64,000 bases of DNA, taken from the NCBI GenBank assembly GCA_019234295.1, contig JAFALK010000018.1, positions 1-64,000 on the forward strand. The letters are read 5' to 3'. The notes beneath the pieces were generated by a model. It did not search any database and was not told where the DNA came from. It was given only the letters and a program-made list of their open reading frames with translations. Origin of the DNA: Roseateles sp. Lineage in GTDB: Bacteria > Pseudomonadota > Gammaproteobacteria > Burkholderiales > Burkholderiaceae_C. Below, piece by piece: positions 7,035 to 15,966 of this stretch. The position numbers and the translations under genes were made by a program. Numbering within the stretch: the stretch's first letter is position 1; every line of letters starts with the position of its first letter.

Positions 7035-8408
7035 TCATTCCTCCCCCTCGTCTGCCACATCGTCAACAAGCTCAAGTTGCGCTGGGTTGATGCCCTTCCG
7101 ACGTAGCGCATCCGCAATGGCATCGCTCAAAGGCAAGATGCCTGCAATTTCGAGAATCGCTGTGGCGACAGTCTCGCTGGCATAGCGGATGTCCTCCATG
7201 GTGCGCTGCTGATACTGCAGCGTGATGCTGGTTTCCGGACTTTCTGGCAGTGCCCATTTGTGAGTGAGAAGGGCGCCAGAAATGGCGACGTCCCCTGGGT
7301 AGACCAGGTCACAGACAGTGCCGAACGTCCGTCGCAGGTCATGAGGCATGAGGACCGTTGGCAAGCCCGAACATGCTGTTTGAAGGGCTCCGCGGACATC
7401 TTTGAAGTGGTCCTTTGGTTCGCTTCTGGCTGGGAAGAACCAATCATGTTCTGGTGCCATGGCCTTGTTTCGCTCGTGCAAGATGCCCCATACCTGCGAA
7501 TTGAGCGGGTACTTGCCGAACCAGCCTTTCCAGCCCGGTTCACCTTTGGGCACGTCGATGACGCCTGACTCGAGGTCTACGATGCTTCGACGAAGACGCA
7601 TGACGGCCGACTTCCGGAAGCCACCTAGCAAATAGCATGTCAGTACATCGCGGCTCGTGGGGTTGCGCACAGCATTGATGCCTGCAATCAACTTCGGCAG
7701 ATGCACCGCCGGAGCGTGCGTCTTGCGCTTCGCAGGGGCTTGCACCACGCGTAGCCTGCGCACATTTCGGATGGGGTTACGTGTCAGACCAGGTAGTTCC
7801 ATCACCTCGTAGTGCGTGTATATGCCCGAGACCAGGGACAGTGCTTCCATCGCGCGGCTAGGGCTTTGCTTCGCGATTTCCTCAATGAGCAATGCCCAGG
7901 CACGTGTGCCGGTAGTTAGCAGCGGCCAGTTCTCAGCCTTTTTCAGGTGCGTCTTGAATGTCTTCTCGTAGCTTTCAATCGTGCGCGCAGCCAGGGGCTC
8001 TCCTCGCTTAGTGCGGCGCATGCGCTTGTACTCAGCGAAGCCGTCACCCAGGGTTAAAGGCTTGGCCTTGGCTGCTTCTCGTTCCGCTTTCTGCTGGGCG
8101 GCGTAGATAGGGTCCTTTTGCTCAGCAAGCCACTCCCGCGCGGCTTCGTGCGCTTGCCGTAGATTTAGTATGCGCACCCCGTCTGGCTCGACGCCTACAC
8201 CATGCACTAGACCTAGCGTGGTGCTGGTCTCTTTGCGTTCCTTTCCCGTGCCTGATGAGAAACGTATGACCCAAACGCACCTCCCCTTCGGGCTTACCCT
8301 GATGCCGAAATTGGGAAAACCGGGGTCAAGATGCTCTCCGGGCTGGGTAGTGAGCGGCCAGACATGGCGCATCTCTTTCCAAGATTGAAGCGGGCGACGG
8401 GCTGGCAT
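7035..8408 (-). CDS. Tyrosine recombinase/integrase of the island
   Basis: 457 residues. An N-terminal arm-binding region (about 1-115) and a SAM-like core-binding domain (about 118-225) precede the catalytic domain. The expected residues are present: R265 in GGFRKSAVMRL, K299 in FGKYPLN, H356 and R359 in HDLRR, H383 in LTHKW and nucleophile Y399 in TLQYQ. It should integrate and excise the island at tRNA-Leu; the gene starts 160 bases from the tRNA fragment, the normal place for such a gene. It is convergent with the RloC-like gene (87 bases between stops). The catalytic set looks intact. Confidence 0.9.
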   Translation of the reverse strand: MPARRPLQSWKEMRHVWPLTTQPGEHLDPGFPNFGIRVSPKGRCVWVIRFSSGTGKERKETSTTLGLVHGVGVEPDGVRILNLRQAHEAAREWLAEQKDPIYAAQQKAEREAAKAKPLTLGDGFAEYKRMRRTKRGEPLAARTIESYEKTFKTHLKKAENWPLLTTGTRAWALLIEEIAKQSPSRAMEALSLVSGIYTHYEVMELPGLTRNPIRNVRRLRVVQAPAKRKTHAPAVHLPKLIAGINAVRNPTSRDVLTCYLLGGFRKSAVMRLRRSIVDLESGVIDVPKGEPGWKGWFGKYPLNSQVWGILHERNKAMAPEHDWFFPARSEPKDHFKDVRGALQTACSGLPTVLMPHDLRRTFGTVCDLVYPGDVAISGALLTHKWALPESPETSITLQYQQRTMEDIRYASETVATAILEIAGILPLSDAIADALRRKGINPAQLELVDDVADEGEE

Positions 8409-8567
8409 GGTGTCCGTCAGTGTGACTCAAATTTGCCGCATTTTTCCCGCATCTTTTATGATTTTTGACCGTTCAAAAGTCACGACCTGAGAGAGTTGGC
8501 TGTAAGTTGATATAAAAAATCGTTTAAAATCAGAAGCTTGTATAAATAGTTAAATTTTCTCCGCCTG
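8409..8567. other. AT-rich end of the island between integrase and attachment site
   Basis: This 159-base stretch contains no gene. It is markedly AT-rich from about 8450 (for example TTGATATAAAAAATCG near 8508), unlike the flanking DNA. It probably holds the integrase promoter on the minus strand and arm-type binding sites for the recombinase; individual sites cannot be assigned by eye. Confidence 0.5.
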
Positions 8568-8633
8568 GACGCAGCGGACTTAAAATCCGCGGCCAGCAAG
8601 GGCGTACGGGTTCGAGTCCCGTCCTGGGCACCA
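8568..8633 (+). other. Attachment site: 3' fragment of tRNA-Leu(UAA)
   Basis: The sequence matches a tRNA-Leu from just before the anticodon stem to the encoded CCA: anticodon arm CGGACTTAAAATCCG (anticodon TAA), variable arm, T arm with TTCGAGT, then CCTGGGC-ACCA. The 5' acceptor strand (GCCCAGG) and D arm are missing; upstream is AT-rich island DNA. A complete gene is therefore not present. It is the displaced 3' end left by integration, with crossover at or before the anticodon stem. Confidence 0.85.
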
Positions 8634-8782
8634 AGGCAGTAAGCAGTGGCCGCAGCAATCGCGTCTGAAGGCCCGCGCCGTGAATTCCTTCCTCGTCCAG
8701 ACCCATCAATCCAAGCAAACTTTGAACTGATACACATCGGTTCAAAGCGTCGGCCTCCGTACGCCGGCGGCTGGAGGTAGTC

Positions 8783-10405
8783 GTGGAAAGAATGAAGGCG
8801 CTGTGCGTCGTGGGTTGTGCTGTTTTGCTTGCGGCTTGCGGCGGCGGCGGTGGAGGTGGTGGCGGCAGCAATATAGGAATTCAGAGCGGCAGCAATTCGC
8901 CGCCCACCAACACCGCCAGCGGCACGGTGACCTTCAAGGGCCTCCCCATGGCCGGGGCGACCGTCGTCGCCTACAACACGAACACGAACACGGTCTTCGC
9001 TACTGCATCGACCGACGCTAACGGCAACTACAGCTTTAGCGGCCTGACGACCTCGTGTACCGCGCCCGGATGCGTCATCAACTACCAGTTCTTCGTCCAG
9101 AAGACAGGGTACGCCTTCAATCCGGTCATGGCATCCAATCCGACGGGAGACCGCTCGAAAGCCCTTTGGAACGCCCCCGGCCATGCCTGGTATGTCGACA
9201 TCGGCGCAATTTCGACCCGCGAGGACTACAACGGCTCATTCTCAAATCCCTCCGGTGGCACGGGCATCGAGTTCAACGTCATCAACCTGAACTCGACGTC
9301 CAACAACTCGATCACGGGGGCCAACTTCGAGGCCTTCGACGGTAGCAATCCGACCGTGAGCCTGGCCGCAAGCGGTCAAACCGCCAGCTATGCCGCCGGC
9401 GACGATGGCGTGCTGAAGGCCGGCACCGCCTGGCCAGCGGCGCGATTCGTCGACAACCAGGACGGCACGGTCACCGACACTCTGACGGGGCTTGTCTGGC
9501 TCAGGACTGCGGGCTGCTTCAGCCCGACGCAGTGGGCCGATGCAGTGGCCAAGGTGAACCAGCTGACTTCGGGCAGTTGCGGCCTGAGCGACGGCTCCAA
9601 GGTCGGTGATTGGCGCATGCCCAATGTGGTCGAGCTCGAAAGCGTCATCGACGCCTCGGCCAGCAGCCCTGCGCTACCGGCCGGACATCCGTTCACGAAC
9701 GTGTCGCAGGGCATCTACTGGACCTCAACGAGCTACTACGGCGGCCTCGTCGGCTCCCCCAATGCCTGGGCCATCCGCATGAGCGACGGCCGCTACATCA
9801 ATGACAACGCGGGCTCCAGCCTCAACGTCAAGGCCACCGCCAGCAATGCGGTCTGGGCGGTCAAGGGCACGTCTTCAGGCGCGGTGAAGCTTCGCGCGAC
9901 CGGGGCCTACGTGCCCTATGCCGACGGCGACGACGGCAGCCTGCAGCGGGGCGCGGCCATGCCCGCTCCGCGCATGAAGGACAACGGCGACGGCACGGTG
10001 ACCGACACGGTCACGGGCTTGATCTGGTTGAAGAAGGCCGACTGCATTCGGCAGGACTGGGCGGGTTCTCTTGCGGCCATCGGCGCCCTGGCCAGCGGCC
10101 AATGCGGCCTCAGCGATGGCTCCAAGGCCGGCAGCTGGCGCATGCCCAATCGAAAGGAGCTGGAGAGCCTGTCCGATCGCGCGCAGAACAATATGGCGGC
10201 GCATTTCAACGAGAGCTTCACGAGCCAGGTCGGCAGCATCGCTTCGCAGCCCGCGAGCTTCACGAACTTCATGCAGTCGGAGTTCTACTGGACCTCGTCC
10301 ACCGACGCCGCGAGCACCACGCTGGCCTGGACCGTCTACAGCTGCGACTGGGGCGTCTACGACATCCCGAAGAGCAACGTCGGCTACGCCTTGGCGGTGC
10401 GCTGA
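8783..10405 (+). CDS. Lipoprotein with two DUF1566 (Lcl-like) domains
   Basis: 540 residues starting at GTG 8783 (GGAGGT 4 bases upstream; ATG 8792 is an alternative). A lipoprotein signal ends in LLAAC followed by a nine-glycine linker. Residues about 45-100 resemble a carboxypeptidase regulatory-like beta-sandwich (GTVTFKGLPMAGATVVAYN). Two DUF1566 repeats follow, each with NxDGTVTDT.TGL.WL, a Cys pair, and WRMPN..ELES; they start near residues 230 and 400. The family occurs in surface collagen-binding-like and cytochrome-associated proteins; role unknown. It is the first gene right of the attachment site, so probably backbone. The two repeats differ enough not to be a recent duplication. 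Confidence 0.75.
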   Translation: MERMKALCVVGCAVLLAACGGGGGGGGGSNIGIQSGSNSPPTNTASGTVTFKGLPMAGATVVAYNTNTNTVFATASTDANGNYSFSGLTTSCTAPGCVINYQFFVQKTGYAFNPVMASNPTGDRSKALWNAPGHAWYVDIGAISTREDYNGSFSNPSGGTGIEFNVINLNSTSNNSITGANFEAFDGSNPTVSLAASGQTASYAAGDDGVLKAGTAWPAARFVDNQDGTVTDTLTGLVWLRTAGCFSPTQWADAVAKVNQLTSGSCGLSDGSKVGDWRMPNVVELESVIDASASSPALPAGHPFTNVSQGIYWTSTSYYGGLVGSPNAWAIRMSDGRYINDNAGSSLNVKATASNAVWAVKGTSSGAVKLRATGAYVPYADGDDGSLQRGAAMPAPRMKDNGDGTVTDTVTGLIWLKKADCIRQDWAGSLAAIGALASGQCGLSDGSKAGSWRMPNRKELESLSDRAQNNMAAHFNESFTSQVGSIASQPASFTNFMQSEFYWTSSTDAASTTLAWTVYSCDWGVYDIPKSNVGYALAVR

Positions 10406-10422
10406 ACGGACCCTCGAGCGAC

Positions 10423-11214
10423 TCAGACCGACGCCGATTCCACCGGCACGTCCCGCCAGCCGAGCGCAGTGCTGACGAAGCGCTGCAAGGCCATCGGCAC
10501 ACCCGTCGTGGCGATACGCAAGCCAGGTGCGCATTCGGTGGTCGGGCCGGTCCACAGGCGGCACGCCTGCTGGGCCACGGCCGTCTCGACATCGAGCAGG
10601 CGAACATCGGGCCCGAGGGCCTCCTGGATCAGGGGCCGGACCAGCGGGTAGTGCGTGCAGCCCATCAGCACCGTGTCCACGCCGGCCTCCCGAAGCGGCG
10701 CGCAGAACTCCTGCACCAGTCGGCGCAACGCCGGCGCGTGCAGCTCGCCTTGCTCGATGGCGTCGACCAGGCCGGCGCAGGGTTGGCTGATCACTTGAGC
10801 GCTCGCGCCATGTCGCTCGATCAGCGAGCGATAGCGTGCACTGGCCAGCGTGGCCGGCGTGGCGAGCACGCCCACGCGACCATTGCGACTGGCCTGCACC
10901 GCGGGCTTGATGCCGGGCTCCGTCCCCACGACCGGCAGATCCGGCCAGCGCTCGCGCAAGGCATGGATGGCGTGAGCTGTGGCCGTGTTGCAGGCCACGA
11001 CCAGCAGGCTCGCGCCTTGCTCCTTCAACCAGCTCCCGATCGCCAGACTGCGCTGAACGATGAAGTCAGGCGTCTTTTCGCCGTAGGGGGCATGGGCGGC
11101 GTCGGCAAGGTAGAGCAGGCGTGCTTCGGACAGTTGTTGGCGTAACTCGCGCAGCACCGTGAGGCCGCCCACGCCAGAATCGAAGACGCCGATGCATGGC
11201 TGAGGATCAAACAT
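10423..11214 (-). CDS. murI: Glutamate racemase
   Basis: 263 residues, normal size. It makes D-glutamate for peptidoglycan. The substrate loop DSGVGG starts at D12, and the two catalytic cysteines are C75 in VVACNTA and C186 in MGCTHYPL. Cytoplasmic, no signal. It is convergent with the DUF1566 lipoprotein gene (17 bases between stops) and divergent from etfB, sharing a roughly 140-base intergenic region. Confidence 0.95.
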   Translation of the reverse strand: MFDPQPCIGVFDSGVGGLTVLRELRQQLSEARLLYLADAAHAPYGEKTPDFIVQRSLAIGSWLKEQGASLLVVACNTATAHAIHALRERWPDLPVVGTEPGIKPAVQASRNGRVGVLATPATLASARYRSLIERHGASAQVISQPCAGLVDAIEQGELHAPALRRLVQEFCAPLREAGVDTVLMGCTHYPLVRPLIQEALGPDVRLLDVETAVAQQACRLWTGPTTECAPGLRIATTGVPMALQRFVSTALGWRDVPVESASV

Positions 11215-11321
11215 AGGGCTCGCAGTCTAGGGGCTTGTCGAGCGCCAGTTCGTGTATAAAATAAAATCGAACGATCGTGCTTTTTTTCCGCACCGCGGCA
11301 AAAGACGCCTTTAGAATCCAA

Positions 11322-11337
11322 TTAACGTTTACGTCAA
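11322..11337 (+). promoter_or_regulatory. LiuR-type operator upstream of etfBA
   Basis: TTAACGTTTACGTCAA fits the inverted-repeat pattern TTnACGTnnACGTnAA described for LiuR, the MerR-family regulator of branched-chain amino acid and fatty acid degradation in proteobacteria. It ends 17 bases before the etfB start codon. ETF takes electrons from acyl-CoA dehydrogenases, so control with these pathways makes sense. The match is by eye; no liuR gene is in the window. Confidence 0.55.
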
Positions 11338-11354
11338 TTTGCCTGGAGACTTTG

Positions 11355-12104
11355 ATGAAGGTATTGGTCCCTGTGAAGCGTGTGGTCGACTACAACGTCA
11401 AGGTGCGCGTCAAGAGCGATGGCACCGGCGTGGATATCGCCAACGTCAAGATGTCGATGAACCCCTTCGACGAGATCGCCGTCGAAGAGGCTGTGCGCCT
11501 GAAGGAGAAGGGCGTGGTCACCGAGGTGATCGCCGTTTCCTGCGGCGTCACGCAGTGCCAGGAGACCCTGCGAACGGCCATGGCCATCGGCGCGGACCGT
11601 GCCATCCTTGTGGAAACTGACGCCGAACTGCAGCCCCTAGCCGTTGCCAAGCTGCTCAAGGCCCTCGTCGACAAGGAACAACCCCAGCTCGTCGTGCTGG
11701 GCAAGCAGGCCATTGATGACGACTGCAACCAGACCGGCCAGATGCTGGCCGCGCTGACCGGCATGCCGCAAGGCACGTTCGCCTCCAAGGTTGAAGTTGC
11801 CGACGGCAAGGCGGCCGTGACGCGTGAAGTTGACGGCGGCCTGGAGACCGTGAGCCTCTCGCTGCCCGCCGTGGTCACGACCGATCTGCGCCTGAACGAG
11901 CCGCGCTACGTGACGCTGCCCAACATCATGAAGGCCAAGAAGAAGCCGCTGGAGATCGTCAAGCCCGCCGACCTCGGCGTGGACGTGGCCCCGCGCATCA
12001 AGACGCTGAAGGTCGAGGAGCCGCCCAAGCGCAGCGCCGGCATCAAGGTGCCCGACGTCGCCACTCTGGTCGACAAGCTCAAGAACACGGCCAAGGTCCT
12101 CTAA
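11355..12104 (+). CDS. etfB: Electron transfer flavoprotein, beta subunit
   Basis: 249 residues, normal size. It pairs with EtfA and passes electrons from acyl-CoA dehydrogenases to the ubiquinone pool through ETF-QO. The AMP-binding ETF-beta signature is seen in [16 protein letters not shown] near residues 112-130. ATG 11355 is chosen because GGAG lies 6 bases upstream; the open frame extends further but lacks similarity. EtfA follows after 30 bases. A LiuR-like operator lies just upstream. Confidence 0.96.
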   Translation: MKVLVPVKRVVDYNVKVRVKSDGTGVDIANVKMSMNPFDEIAVEEAVRLKEKGVVTEVIAVSCGVTQCQETLRTAMAIGADRAILVETDAELQPLAVAKLLKALVDKEQPQLVVLGKQAIDDDCNQTGQMLAALTGMPQGTFASKVEVADGKAAVTREVDGGLETVSLSLPAVVTTDLRLNEPRYVTLPNIMKAKKKPLEIVKPADLGVDVAPRIKTLKVEEPPKRSAGIKVPDVATLVDKLKNTAKVL

Positions 12105-12134
12105 GCCTTCACAAGAATTCAGGAGATTCACGAC

Positions 12135-13076
12135 ATGACCGCTCTCGTCATTGCCGAACACGATAACGCCCACATCAAGGGCGCCACGCTGAACACCGTG
12201 ACTGCCGCCGTCGCTTGCGGCGCCGAGGTCCACGTCCTGGTGGCAGGCTCAGGAGCCACCGCCGCCGCCGCCGCTGCCGCCCAGATCGCCGGCGTCACCA
12301 AGGTGCTGCACGCCGACGGTGCCACGCTGGCCGATGGCTTGGCCGAGAACCTCGCTGCGCAGGTCGTCGCTATCGTCACTTCGGCCGGCAACTACAGCCA
12401 CATCCTCTTCCCAGCCACCGCCTCGGGCAAGAACACCGCGCCGCGCGTGGCCGCCCTGCTCGACGTGGCCCAGGTCTCCGACATCACCAAAGTGATCTCG
12501 GCCGACACCTTCGAGCGCCCGATCTACGCCGGCAACGCCATCGCCACCGTGCAGTCGCAGGACGCCAAGAAGGTCATCACCGTGCGCACGACCGGTTTCG
12601 ATGCCGCGGCGGCTACCGGCGGCTCGGCTGCCATCGAGACCATCGCCGCCGCCGCCGACTCGGGCAAGAGCTCGTTCGTGGGTCGCGAGGTCACCAAGAG
12701 CGACCGCCCCGAGCTGACCGCCGCCAAGATCATCGTCTCCGGTGGCCGTGCCCTGGGCTCCAACGAGAAGTTCATGGAAGTGCTGACCCCGCTGGCCGAC
12801 AAGCTTGGTGCGGCCCTGGGCGCCAGCCGCGCGGCTGTGGACGCCGGTTATGCCCCCAACGACTGGCAGGTCGGCCAGACCGGCAAGATCGTGGCGCCGC
12901 AGCTCTACGTGGCCTGCGGCATCTCGGGTGCCATCCAGCATCTGGCCGGCATGAAGGACTCCAAGGTGATCGTGGCGATCAACAAGGACCCCGAGGCCCC
13001 GATCTTCTCGGTGGCTGACTACGGGCTCGAAGCGGATCTGTTCACGGCCGTGCCGGAACTGGTCAATAGCCTTTGA
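12135..13076 (+). CDS. etfA: Electron transfer flavoprotein, alpha subunit
   Basis: 313 residues. The N-terminal half resembles EtfB; the C-terminal FAD domain has the family signature with WQVGQTGK near residue 243-250 and [12 protein letters not shown]. An alanine-rich run (AAAAAAA near residue 45) is present but in frame. It forms an operon with etfB and ends before a clear terminator at 13095-13121; the acyl-CoA dehydrogenase gene next door probably supplies electrons. Confidence 0.96.
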   Translation: MTALVIAEHDNAHIKGATLNTVTAAVACGAEVHVLVAGSGATAAAAAAAQIAGVTKVLHADGATLADGLAENLAAQVVAIVTSAGNYSHILFPATASGKNTAPRVAALLDVAQVSDITKVISADTFERPIYAGNAIATVQSQDAKKVITVRTTGFDAAAATGGSAAIETIAAAADSGKSSFVGREVTKSDRPELTAAKIIVSGGRALGSNEKFMEVLTPLADKLGAALGASRAAVDAGYAPNDWQVGQTGKIVAPQLYVACGISGAIQHLAGMKDSKVIVAINKDPEAPIFSVADYGLEADLFTAVPELVNSL

Positions 13077-13094
13077 TTTCAGTATCAGCAGTAC

Positions 13095-13121
13095 AAGGCG
13101 CCTGACAAGGGCGCCTTTTTT
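13095..13121 (+). terminator. Rho-independent terminator of etfBA
   Basis: AAGGCGCC (13095-13102) pairs with GGCGCCTT (13110-13117) around a 7-base loop and runs into TTTTTT. It lies 19 bases past the etfA stop and just before the ribosome-binding region of the acyl-CoA dehydrogenase gene. Confidence 0.9.
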
Positions 13122-13141
13122 GTCACTCAAGGACTCCCGCC

Positions 13142-14929
13142 ATGACCTACCGTGCACCCGTCAAGGACATGCTGTTCAACATGCAGGCCGTCGCCGGCCT
13201 GGAGCAGCTGACACAAGCCATTCCCGCCTTCGCCGATTACGGCGTCGAGACCGCCGCCGCCGTGCTAGAAGAATGCGCCAAGCTCAATGAACAGGTCATC
13301 GCGCCGCTCAATGTGGAGGGCGACAAGAACCCCTCCTGGTTCAAGGACGGCCAGGTCACGACCACGCCGGGATTCCGCTCAGCGTTCCGCCAGTTCGTCG
13401 AAGGCGGCTGGCAGGGCTTGCAGCATCCCGACACCTTCGGCGGCCAAGGCCTGCCCAAGACCATCGGTGCCGCCTGCTCGGAGGTCGTCAACGGCGCCAA
13501 CCTGAGCTTTGCGCTGTGCTCGATCCTGACTGACGGAGCCATCGAGGCCCTGCTGACGGCCGGCAGCGAGGAGCAGCGCGCCACCTACCTCCCCAAGCTC
13601 ATCGATGGCACCTGGACTGGCACGATGAATCTGACCGAGCCGCAGGCCGGCTCTGATCTCTCGCTGGTTCGCACGCGCGCCGACAAGCAGGCCGACGGGA
13701 CCTACAAGCTCTTCGGCACCAAGATCTTTATCACCTACGGTGAGCACGACATGGCGGAGAACATCATCCACCTCGTGCTCGGCCGCGTGGCGGGTGCTCC
13801 GGAAGGCGTGAAGGGCATCAGCCTCTTCATCGTGCCCAAGTTCATGATCAACGCCGACGGCAGCAACGGCGCGCGCAACGACGCGCACTGCGTGTCCATC
13901 GAGCACAAGATGGGCATCAAGGCCAGCCCCACCGCCGTGCTGCAGTTCGGCGACCATGGCGGCGCCGTGGGCTACCTCGTCGGCGAGGAGAACCGGGGCC
14001 TGGAGTACATGTTCATCATGATGAACTCGGCCCGCTATGCCGTAGGCCTTCAGGGCATCGGCCAGGCTGAGCGCGCCTACCAAAAGGCCGTCGAGTATGC
14101 CCGCGACCGCGTTCAGTCGCGCCCCGTGGACGGCTCGGTCAAGGGCAGCGCCACCATCATCCACCACCCCGATGTGCGCCGCATGCTGATGACCATGCGC
14201 TCGCTGACCGAAGGCTCGCGCGCCATGGCAATCAACGCCGCCGCGGCCTACGACACGGCCCACCATCATCCGGACGAAGAGACGCGCGCCCAGGCTCAGG
14301 CCTTCTATGAATTCATGGTGCCCCTGGTCAAGGGTTACAGCACCGAGATGAGCCTGGAAGTGACGGATCTTGGCGTGCAGGTGCACGGCGGCATGGGCTT
14401 CATCGAGGAGACGGGCGCGGCGCAGTACTACCGCGACGCCAAGATCCTGACGATCTACGAAGGCACGACCGCCATCCAGGCGAACGACTTGGTCGGGCGC
14501 AAGACGGTGCGTGACGGTGGCGCGCTGGCACGCGGCGTGGCCGCACTGATCGAGGCCACGGAAGGCGAACTCGCTGCCCGCAGTAGCGTCGCCGCCAAGA
14601 GCGTCGCCCGGCAGCTCAAGGCCGCCCGCGAGGCCTATCTGACCGTGGTGGACTTCATCGCCGCTCACGGCAAAGCCGACCCGAACGCGGCCTATGCCGG
14701 CTCGGTGCCCTACCTGATGCTGGCCGGCAATCTCGTGGCCGGCTGGCAGTTGGGCCGCTCGCTGCTCGCTGCGGAAGACCGACTCACCGAGGACACGCCG
14801 TTCATGAGCGCCAAGATCACGACCGCGCGCTTCTATGCCGAGCACATCCTGCCGCGCTGCGCCGCCCTGCGCGACGCGATCGTGAACGGCGCCCAGAGCG
14901 TCAACGCGCTGCCGATGGATCAATACTGA
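13142..14929 (+). CDS. Acyl-CoA dehydrogenase (long form with extra C-terminal domain)
   Basis: 595 residues, longer than the 380-residue short-chain enzymes and typical of the bacterial group with an added C-terminal acyl-CoA dehydrogenase domain (about 460-595). FAD-binding segments include TEPQAGSDLSLVRT and the DLGVQVHGGMGFIEE region. E440 in IYEGTTAIQ is the expected catalytic base. It oxidises an acyl-CoA and reduces ETF, encoded just upstream. Chain length is not predictable. Its stop overlaps the next start (TGATG), so the two are co-translated. Confidence 0.92.
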   Translation: MTYRAPVKDMLFNMQAVAGLEQLTQAIPAFADYGVETAAAVLEECAKLNEQVIAPLNVEGDKNPSWFKDGQVTTTPGFRSAFRQFVEGGWQGLQHPDTFGGQGLPKTIGAACSEVVNGANLSFALCSILTDGAIEALLTAGSEEQRATYLPKLIDGTWTGTMNLTEPQAGSDLSLVRTRADKQADGTYKLFGTKIFITYGEHDMAENIIHLVLGRVAGAPEGVKGISLFIVPKFMINADGSNGARNDAHCVSIEHKMGIKASPTAVLQFGDHGGAVGYLVGEENRGLEYMFIMMNSARYAVGLQGIGQAERAYQKAVEYARDRVQSRPVDGSVKGSATIIHHPDVRRMLMTMRSLTEGSRAMAINAAAAYDTAHHHPDEETRAQAQAFYEFMVPLVKGYSTEMSLEVTDLGVQVHGGMGFIEETGAAQYYRDAKILTIYEGTTAIQANDLVGRKTVRDGGALARGVAALIEATEGELAARSSVAAKSVARQLKAAREAYLTVVDFIAAHGKADPNAAYAGSVPYLMLAGNLVAGWQLGRSLLAAEDRLTEDTPFMSAKITTARFYAEHILPRCAALRDAIVNGAQSVNALPMDQY

Positions 14930-15888
14930 TGAGCCACCTTCCCCCCGTTCTCCAGGGGCGCCGACTGCCCGTCATCGCCTCGCCCATGTTCATCATCAGC
15001 ACGCCGCAGCTCGTCATCGAGCAGTGCAAGGCCGGCGTCATCGGCTCCATGCCGGCGCTCAACGCGCGTCCGGCCGAGCAGCTCGACGACTGGCTGGCCG
15101 AGATCACCGAGACCCTGGCCGCCCACAACGCGGCCCATCCTGACCGGCCCGCGGCACCCTTTGCCATCAACCAGATCGTGCACAAGAGCAACCCGCGGCT
15201 CGAGCAGGACATGGTCTTGTGCGAGAAGTACAAGGTGCCGCTGATCATCACATCGCTCGGCGCCCGCGAGGACATCAATCAGGCCGTGCATAGCTGGGGC
15301 GGCGTGGTGATGCACGACATCATCAACAACTTCTTCGCCAGGAAGGCCATCGACAAGGGCGCCGACGGCCTGATCGCCGTGGCCGCCGGCGCCGGTGGTC
15401 ATGCTGGCGTGAAAAGCCCCTTCGCGCTGATCCAGGAAATCCGCGCCTGGTTCGATGGCCCGCTGGCGCTGTCGGGTGCCATCGCCACCGGCGATGCGGT
15501 GCTCTCGGCGCAGGCCATGGGCGCAGACTTCGCCTATGTCGGCTCCGCTTTCATCGCGACGACCGAGGCGCGTGCCGTGCCCGAGTACAAGCAGATGATC
15601 GTCGAGAGCAGCAGCGACGACATCGTCTACAGCAACCTCTTCACCGGCGTGCATGGCAACTACCTGCGCGGCTCCATCGTCAAGGCAGGCATGGACCCGG
15701 ACCACCTGCCCGAGAGCGATCCAAGCAAGATGGACTTCGGCGCCGCCACGAATGGCGCCAAGGCTTGGAAGGAAGTCTGGGGTTGCGGCCAAGGCATTGG
15801 CGTGATCGACGAGGTCGTGCCGACGGCCGAACTCGTGGCGCGCTTGTCGAGTGAATACCAGGCGGCACGGGCCCGACTGGCGCTGTGA
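14929..15888 (+). CDS. Nitronate monooxygenase/2-nitropropane dioxygenase-type flavoprotein
   Basis: 319 residues in a TIM-barrel FMN enzyme family. The N-terminus PVIASPMFIISTPQLVI and the motif AAGAGGHAG (His at 158) are typical of nitronate monooxygenases; GSAFIATTEA is the phosphate-binding strand. Members are often annotated as enoyl reductases as well. The one-base overlap with the acyl-CoA dehydrogenase gene suggests a role in the same fatty-acyl or nitroalkane route. Substrate uncertain. Confidence 0.85.
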   Translation: MSHLPPVLQGRRLPVIASPMFIISTPQLVIEQCKAGVIGSMPALNARPAEQLDDWLAEITETLAAHNAAHPDRPAAPFAINQIVHKSNPRLEQDMVLCEKYKVPLIITSLGAREDINQAVHSWGGVVMHDIINNFFARKAIDKGADGLIAVAAGAGGHAGVKSPFALIQEIRAWFDGPLALSGAIATGDAVLSAQAMGADFAYVGSAFIATTEARAVPEYKQMIVESSSDDIVYSNLFTGVHGNYLRGSIVKAGMDPDHLPESDPSKMDFGAATNGAKAWKEVWGCGQGIGVIDEVVPTAELVARLSSEYQAARARLAL

Positions 15889-15901
15889 ACGCAACGGCCG
15901 C

Positions 15902-15955
15902 CTAGAGGTTAGGGGCTAGAGGCTAGAGGCTAGAGGCTAAACGCTAGAGGCTAGC
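15902..15955. repeat. Short tandem repeat of GGCTAGA
   Basis: Three perfect GGCTAGA units (15914-15934) are flanked by degenerate copies on both sides. The repeat fills the short space between two convergent genes. It shows no CRISPR-like spacing and no hairpin and is probably a slippage-prone microsatellite. Confidence 0.7.
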
Positions 15956-15966
15956 GCCGGCCTTGT

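Larger units (their letters stand above)
148..8633. mobile_element. Right-hand part of a genomic island integrated in a tRNA-Leu gene
   Basis: This segment carries accessory genes only: two winged-helix proteins, a P-loop kinase, an unknown protein, an RloC-like ATPase and a tyrosine recombinase. It ends at a 66-base 3' fragment of tRNA-Leu(UAA), the usual product of recombinase-mediated insertion into a tRNA 3' end. Several stretches (3100-3760 and 8460-8560) are visibly more AT-rich than the backbone after 8640. Because the tRNA fragment reads rightward, the element should extend left, with the restored full tRNA at its other end outside the window. The left limit is therefore unknown and 148 is only the edge of the adjoining insertion sequence. 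Confidence 0.75.

Noticed and set aside
8568-8633. Annotation as a complete tRNA-Leu
   Set aside because: Acceptor 5' strand and D arm are absent; only the 3' part remains.
8480-9184. Minus-strand frame running through the tRNA fragment and the start of the lipoprotein gene
   Set aside because: It contains the GTRTRTPLL peptide that is a known artefact of translating tRNA genes antisense.
11253-11258. TATAAA as the etfB -10 box
   Set aside because: It is almost 100 bases from the gene without a paired -35; the operator and a TAGAAT nearer the gene are better candidates, none convincing.
15902-15955. CRISPR-like repeat
   Set aside because: Units are only 7 bases, contiguous, without spacers or cas genes.
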